From the NCBI RefSeq assembly GCF_024586455.1, contig NC_065923.1, positions 42,456,370-42,520,369 on the forward strand: 64,000 bases of DNA, read 5' to 3'. The translations under genes and the position numbers were made by a program. The first letter of the stretch is position 1. Every line of letters starts with the position of its first letter. Below the pieces are notes generated by a model. It did not search any database, was not told where the DNA came from, and saw only the letters and a list, made by a program, of their open reading frames with translations. Of the stretch, positions 1 through 11,722 are shown piece by piece. This DNA comes from Bactrocera neohumeralis. Lineage: Eukaryota; Arthropoda; Insecta; Diptera; Tephritidae.

Positions 1-1535
1 CATTAACCGAAGAATTATGCGTGTTATTTTGTTAAGTAGCACCGCAGCTTGAGTGATTGCCGCCTAACTCGACTGCACAAAGCAATACTTAGTTACCCAC
101 AAGCTAATTTCCTCTAAACTAAATCTAAATCTATTAAAACTTAGTTTCAGCAAAATAGTACCCAACTTTAACTATGGTCAAAGTATAGATTAAGACAAAA
201 AAAAGGTATATAATTTAATGGCAAAAGTTTTCGTTTACCTGCAGAATATTGAAGATTAACTCAATAAATAATTTCCTCTGTTGCTTTGTATGCGTTTGCC
301 TTATTGTAGCTGCCTTATTTCGTTAATGCAACCGGTATTAACTTGAGGAAAGTAAGAAAATTATTTCCGGCGTCGGGTGAAACGATAAAAGGATCTTGCA
401 CAGATAGCCAGAGGAACATCAGAAGCTTCACCTTGCGCATTTATCCGCTTGCGGAACAGCAGGTTAAATGGAAGACACATTTACTTTCATACATAGTTGA
501 ATTCTGCTTCTCTTGAAGATTACAATTTACATTATAGTGGTAAGATCAGGAATTTCAGCTCAACTTTCGAAGCTGAAAAATTATAAAGTCAATAGAAACA
601 CACACATGTAACATATAAATACATAAGTCTGCAGAGCAAGGAGGAACTGTGAAGAAGCATTCTTGACAATAAGTGTAAATGCGTAATAAGTGCGATTCGA
701 GGAATTTTAGCTCGAAGGGCGGAGTTAAGTGAATTCCTTTAACACTTCCACTTGTATTTGAAATTGTATTTATAATCCCTTTTAGTCGCAAGCAAAAGTT
801 ATTCACACGTTTAAGTTCAGTTTCCACAAGCGAAAATTGAAGAGCTTTTGTTCTCTGCAGCCAATATCTTCAAGGTGAACGGTAAAAGGCATTTTTCTGT
901 GGGAAAAGTTTTGTTGGCAGCTTTCCGGAACAAAGCACACAAGTATACCGTTGTATGCAGCCACTGCATTCTATATAAATACTTGTATTTGTATATATTC
1001 TGACTCGCTTATTAAGCACTGAACTGAAATAGTATTTATTTCTTACATAAAACTATATTCTATATTTTAACATGAACTTTAAGTTTTTTTTTAACTGAGG
1101 GTTTAGTTCGCGTATTGTGCACATGATAGACGTGATTGGTTATACATTAGATCTAATAAATTTAATTTTTTATTGAGTATAGTTAGATTTTTTCTATTTA
1201 GGAGAAATATGCATCGTTTTGTTTGATAAATTGTGAAATGTGTTGACTGGGGTTGTCCTGACAGGAAACAATTTCTACCCTATTGACCAAAGCTGTCTAC
1301 TTCTGGGCGATTGCTTACTACAGACAGTCTAGTTATGAATGTATAAGTACTAAAATTTTAATAATTGCTTGTCGAGCTTTGTTTTGGACAATTATCGATG
1401 ATAAAAATTTCAAAATTCAAAAATATGTTCGGAGATGTGATCTTCCCCGCTGGCTTGTGCTTTTATAAAGTGAAAATTATTATTTGTAATTATTAAACAC
1501 TTTCTGCGAAATGAAAATAAAGTGAATTCGCATTC
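1..1535. other. Intergenic, no gene recognised
   Basis: AT-rich sequence with short open frames only. The longest, about 90 codons on the minus strand at 555-827, shows no motif or family I recognise. No repeat with a second copy in the window was noticed. Confidence 0.5.
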
Positions 1536-1539
1536 GTCC

Positions 1540-3490
1540 CACCTCGGAATTTGGACAATAAATTTTGATGTTACAAGAATTGGATTAATTTGTCTGCCTT
1601 TAAGAATTCTGTCACGGACGAAGATAATAGGCGTATTTTTTTTAATGCCGTTTTTTCTTCTGCAGTATGGCCTTCTGGCCAAAAGTTGCGCCCTTTTAAG
1701 TTTTTTCCAAAGAGAGGGAAAAACAACGCTGCGGATTGGTTGATGCGCCTGTTAGTCATAATTTTGCTCGTCCGTTTTCTGCACCTTCCCCTAATTGCTC
1801 TTGTCTTAAGGTCTACTATCAAAATTTATTTGGAATTAGGTCTAAATCAAATATTATTCGTACATTTTATTCACGTTTAGATTTTGATATATTCATTAGT
1901 GTTGAGACCTAGCTTAATTCTAGTTACTATGACAGTGAGTATTTCGACTCAAATTTCTTTTTTGTGTTCTGTAAGGATAGAGATTTCGAAAAAATTGGCT
2001 GTCTTAGAAATTGTGATGTTGTCCTAGCAGTTCATCGCAAGTTTTGTTCTCATTTAATACTGTTTGGTAACGATGATTCTACTCTGAACCAACTTTGCGT
2101 TTCTATGAATGACTTTCTGTTCATTGTTGATTCTGCATCCCTCCTAATAGTCCTCAAGAGTTGTATTAAATATATGCAAATAATATTTCCTTACTGGTTT
2201 TAAATAAGTTGAAATAGAAAAATATTTGTGTTCTTGTTCAGTTCCCTCCAATATTTTGTCTTCTAACGAGTTATATCACATTGATAGCCGGTTTCGTCTC
2301 CGTCTAAATCAAATTAACTCTTATTAAAATAGTCTTGTCCGATTTATTTGCTTATTCTCTCTCAGCGATGATTTAAACTTTAGGTTCCTTGATGGTTTTT
2401 CTTCCATTACTACAGCTATCATTCATCATTCCCGTTTAATGTTTAAGCTTGATTCTTATCTTTTTGCTTCGTCAAACCTATTGATGAATTAGCTTTTCAT
2501 TTTGCATTGGGGGATTTTACAAAACTCAATGCTCTGCTCCTTGAGTTTAAATAGGATGATTTATTTTCTGGATTGGCTACTTTTAATAGTTTTTCCATTT
2601 TTGAAAAATCCATTCATAAATACTGTCGTTATAATATCCTATTTAAGTTGCCTTGGTATACTAATGAACTAAAACAGTTGAAAAATCGTAAAAATAAATG
2701 TTTCAGAATGTTCTTTTTAGCAAAACTTCATGCTTCCTTCGTTCAATTTCAACACTACACAAAACTGTTTAATAATTTATGTAAATTACTCTTTAAAAGC
2801 ATCTAGTGTAACACTAAGTCAAACCGTAAGCCTTTCTAATGGGTTGCCCCCTGTACTTGTATATACAAAATTGTCCTGCTTTTGTTCATACTCTCAAGTT
2901 TCTCTTCAATAAGTTTCTGTCATCTGCCAACTTTATTTCAGATTGGAAATTGACATTCATTACCTTTATGCTTTAAGGTAATAGAAAGGATGTAGTCTCC
3001 AATCACAGACCTATTTCTAAACTCTCTATAGTTTCCAAAACTGTTGAGTGCTCGTTTAAAAAGACATTATTTTTATGCAGTTAAATCAATCATTAACGTC
3101 AATCAATATTGGTTTGATTCTGCTCGCTCTATTGTGTCAAATTTAGCTTAATGATTGTTGCATGGCTGCCTTCACCGCTGGATTTTAAGTAAATTGTGTT
3201 TAGACAGATCTCTCTAAAGTCTTTGATAAAGTTTCACACAATACTCTAATTAAAAAGTTACATATTCTCTTCAGGTTTTCACTCTGTCCTTTTGCGGTGG
3301 ATCAAGTCATATTTGCATCATAAGCGTTGTTTTGTTATTGCCGATGGGGTGTCATCCGATTCTTTCATTGCGTCATCGGGAGTGGCACAAGGAAGCGTTT
3401 TAGGTCCTCTTCTCTTTGTGCTGTTCAACAAAAACATTTCCTGTTGTTTCCCTTCAAAAATATTCACAATAATCAAAAACTTCGAAGATG
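1540..3490 (+). pseudogene. CR1/Jockey-group LINE relic, part 1 (endonuclease and RT start)
   Basis: A decayed non-LTR retrotransposon with many frameshifts and stops. From about 1800 the translation gives an AP-endonuclease start (KVYYQN, then SVETWLN) and near 1975 KDRDFEKIGCLR, where intact relatives have a glycine-rich run before LLAV. Near 2645-2800 comes a linker of the form PWYTNELKQLKNRKNK. RT motifs follow: NHRPISKLSIVSKTVE near 3000 and GVAQGSVLGPLLFVLF near 3380-3425. The YADD box is missing because a Tc1-like element interrupts the gene just after 3480. The LINE resumes near 5340 and again after 6629. The family is read from motifs and the exact clade is uncertain. Confidence 0.75.
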
Positions 3491-3720
3491 TATAGTAGTG
3501 GTCAAAACATTTGCAACCAACATCAAATATTTGTTTCTACCATTTTTTGTTGCTTAAGTAATTTTTGTGTTCTTTGTTTTTCTCTTTTTCCGAGCTTTGG
3601 TTATTGTATTTGTCACAAATGCACTGTTAAAATTTTTATTTTAACATATAACAAAAACAAAGCAATATTCTAATAGAGAATATGAAATGCAAGAATTCAA
3701 AACATTTGTAATTGATATTT

Positions 3721-4275
3721 GACCCTGAACAGGGTATATTAAATTTGTCACGAAGTTTGTAACACCCAGAAAGAAGCGTCGGAGACCCTATAAATTATAT
3801 ATATAAATGATCAGTATGTTGAGCTGAGTCGATTTAGCCATGTCCGTCTGTCTGTCTGTCCGTCCGTCCGTCCGTCTGTGTATATACGAACTAGTCCCTC
3901 AGTTTTTAAGATATCGTTTTGAAATTTTGCAAACGTTATTTTCTCTTCAAGAAGCTGCACATTTGTCGGAACTGCCGATATCGGACCACTATTACATATA
4001 GCTGCCATACACACTGAACGATCGGAATCAAGTTCTTGTAGGAAAAACTTTCACATTTGAGAAGATATATTCACGAAATTTGGTGTGAGTTATTGTTCAT
4101 AGAAATCATGTAATATCAGAAGAAATTGTTCAGATCGAAACACTTTAGCATATAGCTGCCATACAAACTGAATGATCGGAATCAAATGCTGGTATGGAAA
4201 ACTTTGGCATTTGACATAGATTACTGCTTAAGGTAATAATATAATCTCCGAAAAAATTGTTCAGATCGGACTACA
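3721..4275 (-). repeat. Dispersed repeat DR1, reverse copy
   Basis: Non-coding repeat found about nine times in this window. In reverse orientation it starts with the terminal hairpin CCCTGAACAGGGTATATT, then CACGAAGTTTGTAACACCC and a GTCTGTCTGTCCGTCCG tract at 3846-3882. It continues through monomers marked by TATAGCTGCCATAC (near 3997 and 4152, about 155 bp apart). It lies inside the Tc1-like element. The far hairpin end is missing, so the copy is truncated. An open frame at 3811-4014 is a by-product of the repeat, not a gene. Confidence 0.8.
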
Positions 4276-4593
4276 TACATTTGCTAGATCACATTGAAAT
4301 TGAACTAAGCTGAATAGGAACTCAATTTTATGGTCAGCTGAATCGAAATTCAACATCCGAGGTTCAGATAGCAAAGCTTACGTTCGGTAAAACACGGAGG
4401 AGGTAACATCATGGTGTGGGTGTGCTTCTCTGGTAACGCTATTGTTCCAACTGACACGATGACAGCTGTAAATTACAGGGACATTTTAAATAATGTTATG
4501 TTGCCGTTTGCCGATTGGAAAATGCCACTTGTATGGACTTTCCAACACGATAACGAGACTAAAAGTTATGATATCCACTTCACCATCACATAA

Positions 4594-4640
4594 AATACAT
4601 ACATATATATATATTTACATACATACATACATGTACACTT
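4594..4640. repeat. TA/CATA simple repeat
   Basis: CATA/TATA microsatellite-like run interrupting the Tc1-like transposase reading frame between its second Asp and its Glu motif. Confidence 0.6.
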
Positions 4641-5339
4641 AAACATACTTACGTCGTTAAAATAATAAAATTTTTTGTTGTTTTCCACTTAACTGTGGTG
4701 TTTCATAAGGGCATCGAACTCTTTAATTTTATCAGTCACCCGATCTCAACCCGATTGAGAAGGATGATGGTGAAACGCAAAATAGGCGGTGAAATATTCC
4801 AGAATTATGATGAACTTTTCGCCAGATTAGAAAGGGGATGGAAAGCGATCCCTTACAGCTACATTGAAAGTCTAGTAGCTTCAATCCTTAGAAGATGTGC
4901 TGAAGTTGTTAAAAATAATGGTTATGCAACTAAATATTGAAAAATTTTTAAAATATATGTGGCAACGCCATATTCACCGCTTATAAGCAACCCTTTGTTA
5001 CGTTTACAACACTATCCTTTAGCAACCCTGTACTACCTTTTTCATTCTAGCTGTAAGCAACCCGTTTCCCAGAATCCTATCATTCTTCCCTTTTTTCTGG
5101 AAAACCGTCATACATTGAAAGTCTAGTAGCAATGCTTTCACCTTGTTGGAGATTTAAGTATTTCTAAATAATGGTTAAATAAATATTGAAATAAACTATA
5201 AACATATATTTAGAATACTTAAAAATTGCAAATGTTTTGAACACATAAATTTTCACTTTGATTTATTTAATACCTTTTTACCACTAAAACCAAATGAATT
5301 AATGTTTCAGTTTTTATAATTTTTTGTATATACAAGACC

Positions 5340-5694
5340 TCCATATAAAAAAATATATACATATATAGTAGATTAAGATATACTTTATCCAAACTTATTG
5401 ATAGTTTTTATAATTGGTGCCTGAAATCACAGCTTTCTCTGAATTTGAATAAATGTTCTCAAATCTTTGAGGAGACGTAGCACCTTACGTTCAAGTTACA
5501 AAATTTCAAATTGCGTCCTAAAATGTGTAACCGAAATCGAAGATATTGAGGTAATTTTTGCCAGATCTTCTTTCAATAATCACATCAATTATGTCACTTC
5601 AAAATGGTTTCTGTGCTTGGCTTTCTCTCTCTTAAAATGTTTGGTTATGCTTTTCTTGCGGCACACATGTCGGGAGCTTACGAGTAATTAGTTA
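5340..5694 (+). pseudogene. CR1/Jockey-group LINE relic, part 2 (RT thumb side)
   Basis: The interrupted LINE continues here. Translation gives LSKLIDSFYNWCLKSQLSLN near 5382-5440, the usual stretch after the YADD box, then a short frameshift and RSTLRSSYKISNCVLK, and near 5560 ARSSFNNHINYVTSK. The reading then runs into the mariner at 5697. Order and spacing match a single LINE split by the Tc1-like insertion. No intact frame. Confidence 0.7.
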
Positions 5695-5696
5695 TA

Positions 5697-6627
5697 CAAG
5701 GTGAACTCGAAAGTAAACAGGGCTTAAAAAAAAACTAGCACAAATGTTTTTTTCGGCAAAATCAATTTATTTTATTCAAAATAGTCTTCTTCTGCTTCAA
5801 TACAGCTTTCTGCACCGTCCAAAAGTATGTCGAACGAGTGTTTTAGCTCGTTGGCCGGTATGGCCGCCAGTATGCCGGCGCAAGCCTTTTGAGTGGCCTC
5901 TACGTCTGCATAACGCTTACCTTTCGTGGGCAAATGCATTTTTCCGAAAAGGAAAAAGTTGCACGGTGCCATATCAGGTGAATACGGGGAGTGGTTAATG
6001 GTTAAAATGTGATCTTTGGTCAAATAATCGTCCTTCGAATGTTGGATTCTGAGCAATTTTTGGTCGTCAGTCAATTTATGCGGAACCAACCGTGCAAACA
6101 CCTTTCGTAAGCCCAAATGTTCGGTCAAAATACGATAAATCGATGTTTTGGAGATGTTCAATTCCATTCCATGAATTTCAATGATGATTTCGGCTGATTT
6201 TTGATGAATTCACGCACAGTTTCGATGAAATTTCCGGTGTTTACGGATTTTGATTGGCCCATATGTTGATCGTCATTTATGTCCTCACGACCACTTTGAA
6301 AACGTTGAAACCACTCGTGCACTCTGCTACGGGATAGGTAATCATCGCCATAAACTTGTTTCGTCAATTGAAACATTTCGCTAAAAGTTTTACCAATTTT
6401 AAAACAAAATGTCATGTTGGCTCTTTGTTCGAAGCTCATTTTCGAACCGATAACACAAACATACTGTCACTTAAAACGCAATAACTTCACTTCCAATCAA
6501 TGAAATGTCATGAAATTCTCATTGGGTCGATAAAGATAGCAGATGCTAACGCACCAGTAGACATATAGATGGCGCCACTAGGGGGCGCTGGATTCCAAAA
6601 GTCCTGTTTACTTTGGAATGTACCTTG
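5697..6627 (-). mobile_element. mariner transposon with TIRs, defective transposase
   Basis: Complete mariner-like element of 931 bp. TA dinucleotides flank both ends (5695-5696 and 6628-6629). Imperfect TIRs begin CAAGGTGAACTCGAAAG on the left and CAAGGTACATTCCAAAG on the reversed right end. The minus-strand transposase starts at 6439 (MSFEQRANMTFCFKIGKTF, then YLSRSRVHEWFQRFQSGRED, the first HTH). It shifts frame near 6160 and continues with ISKTSIYRILTEHLGL (second HTH). A central deletion then joins it directly to YSPDMAPCNFFLFGK. The deletion removes the first two catalytic Asp positions, and the third is Asn (APCN instead of APCD). It lies inside the CR1-group LINE, whose coding sequence resumes just after 6629. 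Confidence 0.9.
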
Positions 6628-6629
6628 TA

Positions 6630-7055
6630 ATAGCATGGAGTAAATTTGCCATTTATCTTTGTGAACAACAAATCAACACAAATGAATTGCTTGGCAAAGA
6701 AACGACCAACGGATCAATGACGGAGTACTGTTAAAATGTCACACCTCTGTTCTAACTTGAAATTACGCATTTGTGTAGCTATCAACTCTATTCCTCCTTG
6801 ATACCGGATTTTGTCAAGCAGTAGTTCTTGACTGAGAACTACTCAGAAATATTGTTTCTTGAAATAAGATCAGGGAGTTGTTCAGAAGTTTGGGTCAAAA
6901 TAGTTGAAATCGACTGCCTGCTTAAGTCTACAAACGTAACATCTCTTGACTTTTTATTGTGTGATTATTTTAAAAGTATAGGCTAGGCATCGGAGAGTAC
7001 AAACTTTAGCGAGCTCAAAGTATGCATTAAATATTGTGCACCCTTTACAAGAAAA
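6630..7055 (+). pseudogene. CR1/Jockey-group LINE relic, part 3 (C-terminal region)
   Basis: Just past the mariner, fragments such as MEYGS (mutated EYGSVIW motif) and, in shifted frames, IPDFVK and TNVTSLDFLLCDYFKS resemble the C-terminal domain downstream of RT in this LINE group. Heavily decayed. Continuity with the part ending at 5694 is inferred from position and from the mariner TA target. The 3' end is not recognisable. Confidence 0.45.
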
Positions 7056-7059
7056 GAGA

Positions 7060-7740
7060 TATGATGCGGTGATACCACACAAAAGGAAAGATAAAAATGC
7101 ACAACTAAATTTTAGGCTTAATTTGAAATGAGAAATGATTTTTGTGTTTTTTTAAGTGCGCTTATTTCCACCACAGAAAATTTTTGCTATTTCCATAGTT
7201 TTGGGGTATTTTGTGAATTGCATTCGCAAATAATTTCGACAACTCTCCAGGCTTATTATATTAATAAATATTAAAATGTTTCGACATTAAACATTTTCAA
7301 AGCACGCAAATCATTATTGACACATGCCAGTAAAATATATTACAATATAACCATGCACATACTCGTACATATGTATGTATGTGTACGAGTATATGGTAAA
7401 TTCATATTCAATAAAACGCATTTGTTGCGCATTCATTATTAATGCAAGTTGCATGTTTCTGTGAAAGTTTGTAATTTTAATATGTTTGCTTTATGGATTA
7501 TAAATCTGCCGTTGTCCCAGTGCAGCTTGCAAAATTTTAGCAAAAACCAATGGATATCGCATTTACTTGTATAACTACAGGCGTTTGTACATACTTATTT
7601 TGTTGCTATAAAACAATTAATAAAATCGCTGAAATTGCTAAATATCACGAGTTAATGGTTTGAATTCAATATTGTGCTTTGTTGATATGCTTTTGCTATG
7701 GTTGTTTTAATTGAATAGGAATGCTTGCGTTTGCAGGGTT
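7060..7740. other. Intergenic, no gene recognised
   Basis: AT-rich. It contains a small hairpin, ACTCGTACA at 7361-7369 pairing with TGTACGAGT at 7382-7390 around a TATG-rich loop. Nothing else was recognised. Confidence 0.5.
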
Positions 7741-7744
7741 GTCA

Positions 7745-8100
7745 CGAAACATGGTGTAATCATGCGAAGAATTTCGCTTGAAAATTTCGAGCGGCGTCAG
7801 CTCTTGTACAAGCAGTATTTTGTACGCTTTCAATTGAAGATCTCAAAGTAAAATAACCCAAGTCGTTCCATACGTCAGTCCGAGTTGTTGCGAACGGCGT
7901 GGAATCGACTCACAATGGTCTTCGTGTACGCTCTCAGCTACGGCTGCTATATTTTCATCACTACGTGCTGGACGAATAGTACGCTCAGTAGGCCGATTAT
8001 GTTGACCAAAAGTTGAGTGAAGGGAGCGAAACATATTCTTTGAACGAATTGTAAAGGTTATATGATGAAATGCTAAACTACTGAACAAAAATAACATGAC
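7745..8100 (-). pseudogene. Tc3-type transposase N-terminal relic
   Basis: Minus-strand translation gives FGQHNRPTERTIRPARSDEN, then RRSQQLGLTYGTTW near 7860, then in a shifted frame LKAYKILLVQELTPLE. This matches the N-terminal HTH region of Tc1/mariner-superfamily transposases usually annotated as Tc3-like (NRPTE, RSQQLGLS..TW, LKAYKIQLVQEL). The catalytic half is absent. No TIRs seen. Confidence 0.7.
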
Positions 8101-8633
8101 ATCTTAAGACGACTTACGCGTGATCGGACGAAAAAGGGATCACCCTTTATAACCTTACGAAGATTTAAATTTTGAAAAAAAAGTTGCATGGGGGCCATCC
8201 TTTCTAGTGAAGCAGTTATAAATTATATCAATAATTATTGTGCAAATAATGAAAACAATATTTCATTTGTGTGCACACCACTGACATAAGTACTACAAAA
8301 TATATTTGAAAAGTCGGCAACAGTATTTTATGAGAAATCATTTTGAATTTAAGTAATTATTATTTCAATTGGAATGCTTAATGGGCTTGACGAGTCTAAA
8401 ACCATCAAAAACTGCTTCACTTTGACATTTTTTTCTAGGAATAAGGGAAAAGGATAGTTTCTTTTTTTCAGGTAGTATCATTGAAAAATTAAGTATTAAG
8501 AATATTACGTCTAAAATTTTACGTGTTAATGATGAGCGCGAGCGCTTCGACAATACTGCGGATGGTACGGGGAAGTTTTAATAATAATAATTGCTCTTTA
8601 ATAACATAAATTAGTTTACCTCAATCGATATAT
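8101..8633. other. Intergenic, no gene recognised
   Basis: AT-rich. The minus-strand 62-codon frame at 8365-8553 has no recognisable motif. Confidence 0.5.
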
Positions 8634-8778
8634 GTGACCTGGTCTACGAAAAGGGAGCTAACGTACGAAAACTAGTTTTCTGGGAAACAGCTGTTAAAAA
8701 TAAACAACTCGTTTCGTCAGTTTCTCTTTATCATTTGATTTTTTGACACCTAAGCCTCCTTTCCGTAGACCAGGTCAC
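8634..8778. mobile_element. Short MITE with inverted terminal repeats
   Basis: A 145-bp element whose ends are near-perfect inverted repeats. The left end reads GTGACCTGGTCTACGAAAAG and the reversed right end GTGACCTGGTCTACGGAAAG. Both sides are flanked by ATATAT, which may be the target duplication but is too simple to be sure. No coding capacity. The autonomous partner is unknown. Confidence 0.75.
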
Positions 8779-10255
8779 ATATATTGATAATTGATTCTTC
8801 GCAAAACCAGGATTGCCAAATGCGCATTTTATTGAAAAAAATGTATTAAAAATTAGTACTAGATTTCTTTCCTGCAGTAAATTTTCTTGACCATTTCTTA
8901 AGCGTTTTTTTTTTGATATGAAGTTTTTACATTTCTTGAGAGCTGGATACTAAGCTTAACCGCGTATACAATCTGAGGTAACTTTTGGAAGCTAAGGGTA
9001 AATTTGTATTGTATTTTATTATAGAGTTTATTTCATCTGAAGCTTAATATTCCTGTGTAATTATTATTTACGGTTTAAACTTTATTAATATGTAAGAGCT
9101 ATGATACTGTTTTCCTTCCTTTCCATTAATGGTTCTATGTCGCTTAAGAACATATTATAATCACAAAAGTAACGTTGACTCATTTTGTGATTAAAATCTT
9201 AAATTGCCTCAAGTATTTATTCCAATATTTACGCATTTTCAGCACATATAAGCCGGTGGGCAAGAACTTATTAGATTCAATACCTAAGTTTATCTTTCAA
9301 CAAATAATTTGGGCTATTTTATTATGCCTCTTCTGTACACACATAGATATATATATAAGTAATGAGCAGCAAACTAAAAATTTACTGTTATATCCATACA
9401 AAGGCAATCAACCATTTTCGTTTTGCTTAACGATAAGAATTTGAATGCCAAACGCAAAGTACTGAAAGTTCCTTTTCGCTACGCTCCATATTATATAGCA
9501 ATAAATCGGACGTTAAATTACCAAAAATTGTAGCAACAAAGTAAGATATATAGTACAGTATTTACTCTATTACCCAACGTTTTATTTAAACACAAGCATT
9601 TGGTGGAGTGTATGTTTGTCTGGCACTCGAAGTGTTCGCCGATTGTTGGCGACTCTTTGGCGTAATGGTCAGTTCTACAACTAAAGCAGCGCCCACTCTG
9701 AAGTTAAAAGCAATTTCAGCGTTGTCGACAGTTCAAGTGTTTTATATTTGAAGGCCAGTGATTGCGAAATTATAGTGTCGAAGCTATTATGTTGGCCCAC
9801 TCAGAAATGTTCTTGCGAAATTCTTTGTAAGCACCAATTTATCCTTTCGGGCCAACGCTCACCAATCGATACGTTGGTAATGGCCTGGCGGCCAAACGTT
9901 TAAAGTGGCCATAGATATATACGCAATTGTATTATATTTAACATTTTTCCTTATATTGATATATTTATGTAGACCGAAACTTCTTCATTTTGCTTCTTCT
10001 TTACAGTCTTCTTTCTTTTGAGTCTTGTACTTGTACGACGGCCACTTTAATGTCCTACTTTAAAGATTGTTTTTGAAAATTTTATTTCATTTGTATATCT
10101 TATACTTGAATGTTGCTACTGTTGCCTAAGTTCTTAAGAACCGGATACTTAAAACTGGTTCCACTTTCGTTAAAAATTGGTAAATTATGTTTTATTGCAA
10201 AATGTTAAACTTAAAGTTCTTATTATGTGACAGACGTTGCGAAATTCAAGAATTG
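8779..10255. other. Intergenic, no gene recognised
   Basis: Mostly AT-rich. Frame 9175-9444 (89 codons, +) has no known motif. Segment 9600-9900 is more GC-balanced but unrecognised. An 11-bp inverted pair, TTAAAGTGGCC at 9900-9910 and GGCCACTTTAA at 10040-10050, brackets about 130 bp. Confidence 0.45.
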
Positions 10256-10261
10256 TAGCCG

Positions 10262-10415
10262 AATGACTATCAAGCGCGTCGCCATGATTAATGACTTTTT
10301 CGCGCCCGAATAGGAGGATTTGGTTCCAATAGAATGGGTTTCATGTCTATAGTCAACGAAACAATCAATTTATTAAAGAAAATATTTGGTGAGAGCTTCT
10401 AAGACAGTGGGTTTT
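10262..10415 (+). pseudogene. Tc3-type transposase fragment (catalytic region)
   Basis: Translation gives VAMINDFFAPE, a stop, EDL, and in a shifted frame a degenerate version of the WFQQ(D/N)GATCHT..TINLLK motif, ending FGES. This is the region around the second catalytic Asp of Tc3-type transposases. Only about 150 bp remains. An RTE-clade LINE fragment begins just downstream. Confidence 0.6.
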
Positions 10416-10464
10416 AACTATTTTTATGAGCCAGTGTGAAGTCGTTTGCCAACGCATATAAGTC

Positions 10465-11722
10465 CACGTAAGAATACCTCCCCAATGAAAAGGAGAAAAC
10501 AGACTCGGATGAGACACCCCCTGATGACGATACCTAGCAACGTTATAATCAACAACAACACGTGCGGGATGGGATATATTAACGAGAGTTGAAGAGGGAA
10601 GCGAAATGCATTCGCAGACAAAAGAGAGAGAGAGAGGCCGGAATGCGTGAGTACGAAGAGCTTGACAAGTTGGCCACCAGGGGTAATGCTCGAAAATTCT
10701 TCAAAAAGATGCGGCTACAAACAGAAGGTTTCAAGATCAGAGCATACTCTTGTAGAACCCCCACTGGTAATCTAGTCACTGGTGCCTAGAACTTACTGAA
10801 ATTATAGAAGAAACTCGTCTGCTGACTGCTGATTGGCAGCGAAAGCATAATACTAGGAGATGGTGACCCCGATTCCTCAATCGACGACGATAGAGCAGAT
10901 GTTACATTGCCCGGCCATGAGGAAGTTCGAATAGCAATTAACCGTTTATTCAAATATGGCGGCAAAAGACTGATAAGGGGAATGAATCAGCATATCGTCG
11001 AACGAAACCATGCCCGACAATTAGAATCGCATATAAGGTTGTATCGAGCGTACTGTCTGAAAGACTTAAGGCCACTCCCTATCGTGCGACTTCTTAATCT
11101 CATGTCATCAAGTCGTCGTACTCGAGACTTGGCTCCCACGTCACTGTTGAGAGTTATAACTTCGAAGTCGTAAATACTATCGTCTGTCTAGGAACCAGTA
11201 TTAACACGAACAACAATGTCGGCCTCGAAATCCAACGCAGAATAACTCTTGCCAACAGGTGCTATTTTGGACTGAGTAAGTAATTGAGAAGTAAAGTGTA
11301 AAGTCTTTTTCAAAGTCACATTTGTGGTGGAGAGGCATGGACAATGACAACATCTGATGAGGCGACGTTAAGAGTGTTTGAGAGAAAAGTTCTGTGGAAC
11401 ATTTATGGTACTTTACGCGACAAATACCGCAGTCGATAGAACGATGAGCTCTATGAGATATTCGACGATATTGACATAGTTCAGTGAGTTAAGAGACAGC
11501 GGCTGCGCTGGCTAGGTCATGTCGCACGTATGGACGAAAACACTCCAGCTCTGAAAGTATTCGACGCAGTATCCGTCGAAGAAGAACTCGACTCCGATCG
11601 AGAGACTAGGTAGAGAAGGACGTGGTTTCGCTTGTAATCACCAATTGGCACCAAACAGTGAAAAGGAAGAACGAAGAAACTCTTCTATAACCATGTAAGC
11701 AGTCTTTTCGCAAATAAAGAAA
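10465..11722 (+). pseudogene. RTE-clade LINE copy A, doubly deleted
   Basis: Same family as the near-complete element at 34057-37069. The start matches the 5' region (CCACGTAAGAA..., CGGATGAGACACCCCC). It jumps, with the endonuclease deleted, to the linker at about 10534 (CGAGAGTTGAAGAGG, giving LKREAKCIRRQK), then KFFKKMRLQTEGFK. Near 10985-11110 a second deletion removes most of the RT. From about 11180 it resumes with LGTSINTNNNVGLEIQRRIT, RVFERKVLWNIYGTL and RQRLRWLGHVARMDENTPAL. It ends near 11722 with the A/AG-rich tail. Many stops; non-functional. Confidence 0.85.

Larger units (their letters stand above)
3491..5290 (+). mobile_element. Tc1-like DNA transposon relic
   Basis: Tc1/mariner-superfamily transposon in the RT region of the LINE. 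The left end carries TAGTGGTCAAAACATTTGC; the right end near 5285 carries the inverted counterpart TTTTTACCACTA, with GCAAATGTTTTGAAC just inside. The transposase survives from 4395 as HGGGNIMVWVCFSGN, then NYRDILNNVMLP, then QHDNETK (second catalytic Asp). After about 110 bp of TA/CATA-rich sequence it continues with PDLNPIEKDDG (Glu) at about 4740 and NYDELFARLERGWK to YATKY at 4940. The N-terminal half is absent; a DR1 repeat occupies 3721-4275. Clearly dead. The left TIR looks rearranged relative to the right one, so boundaries are approximate. Confidence 0.75.

Noticed and set aside
9899..10050. TTAAAGTGGCC inverted pair as a MITE
   Set aside because: Only 11 bp of symmetry, no target duplication and no second copy; could be chance.
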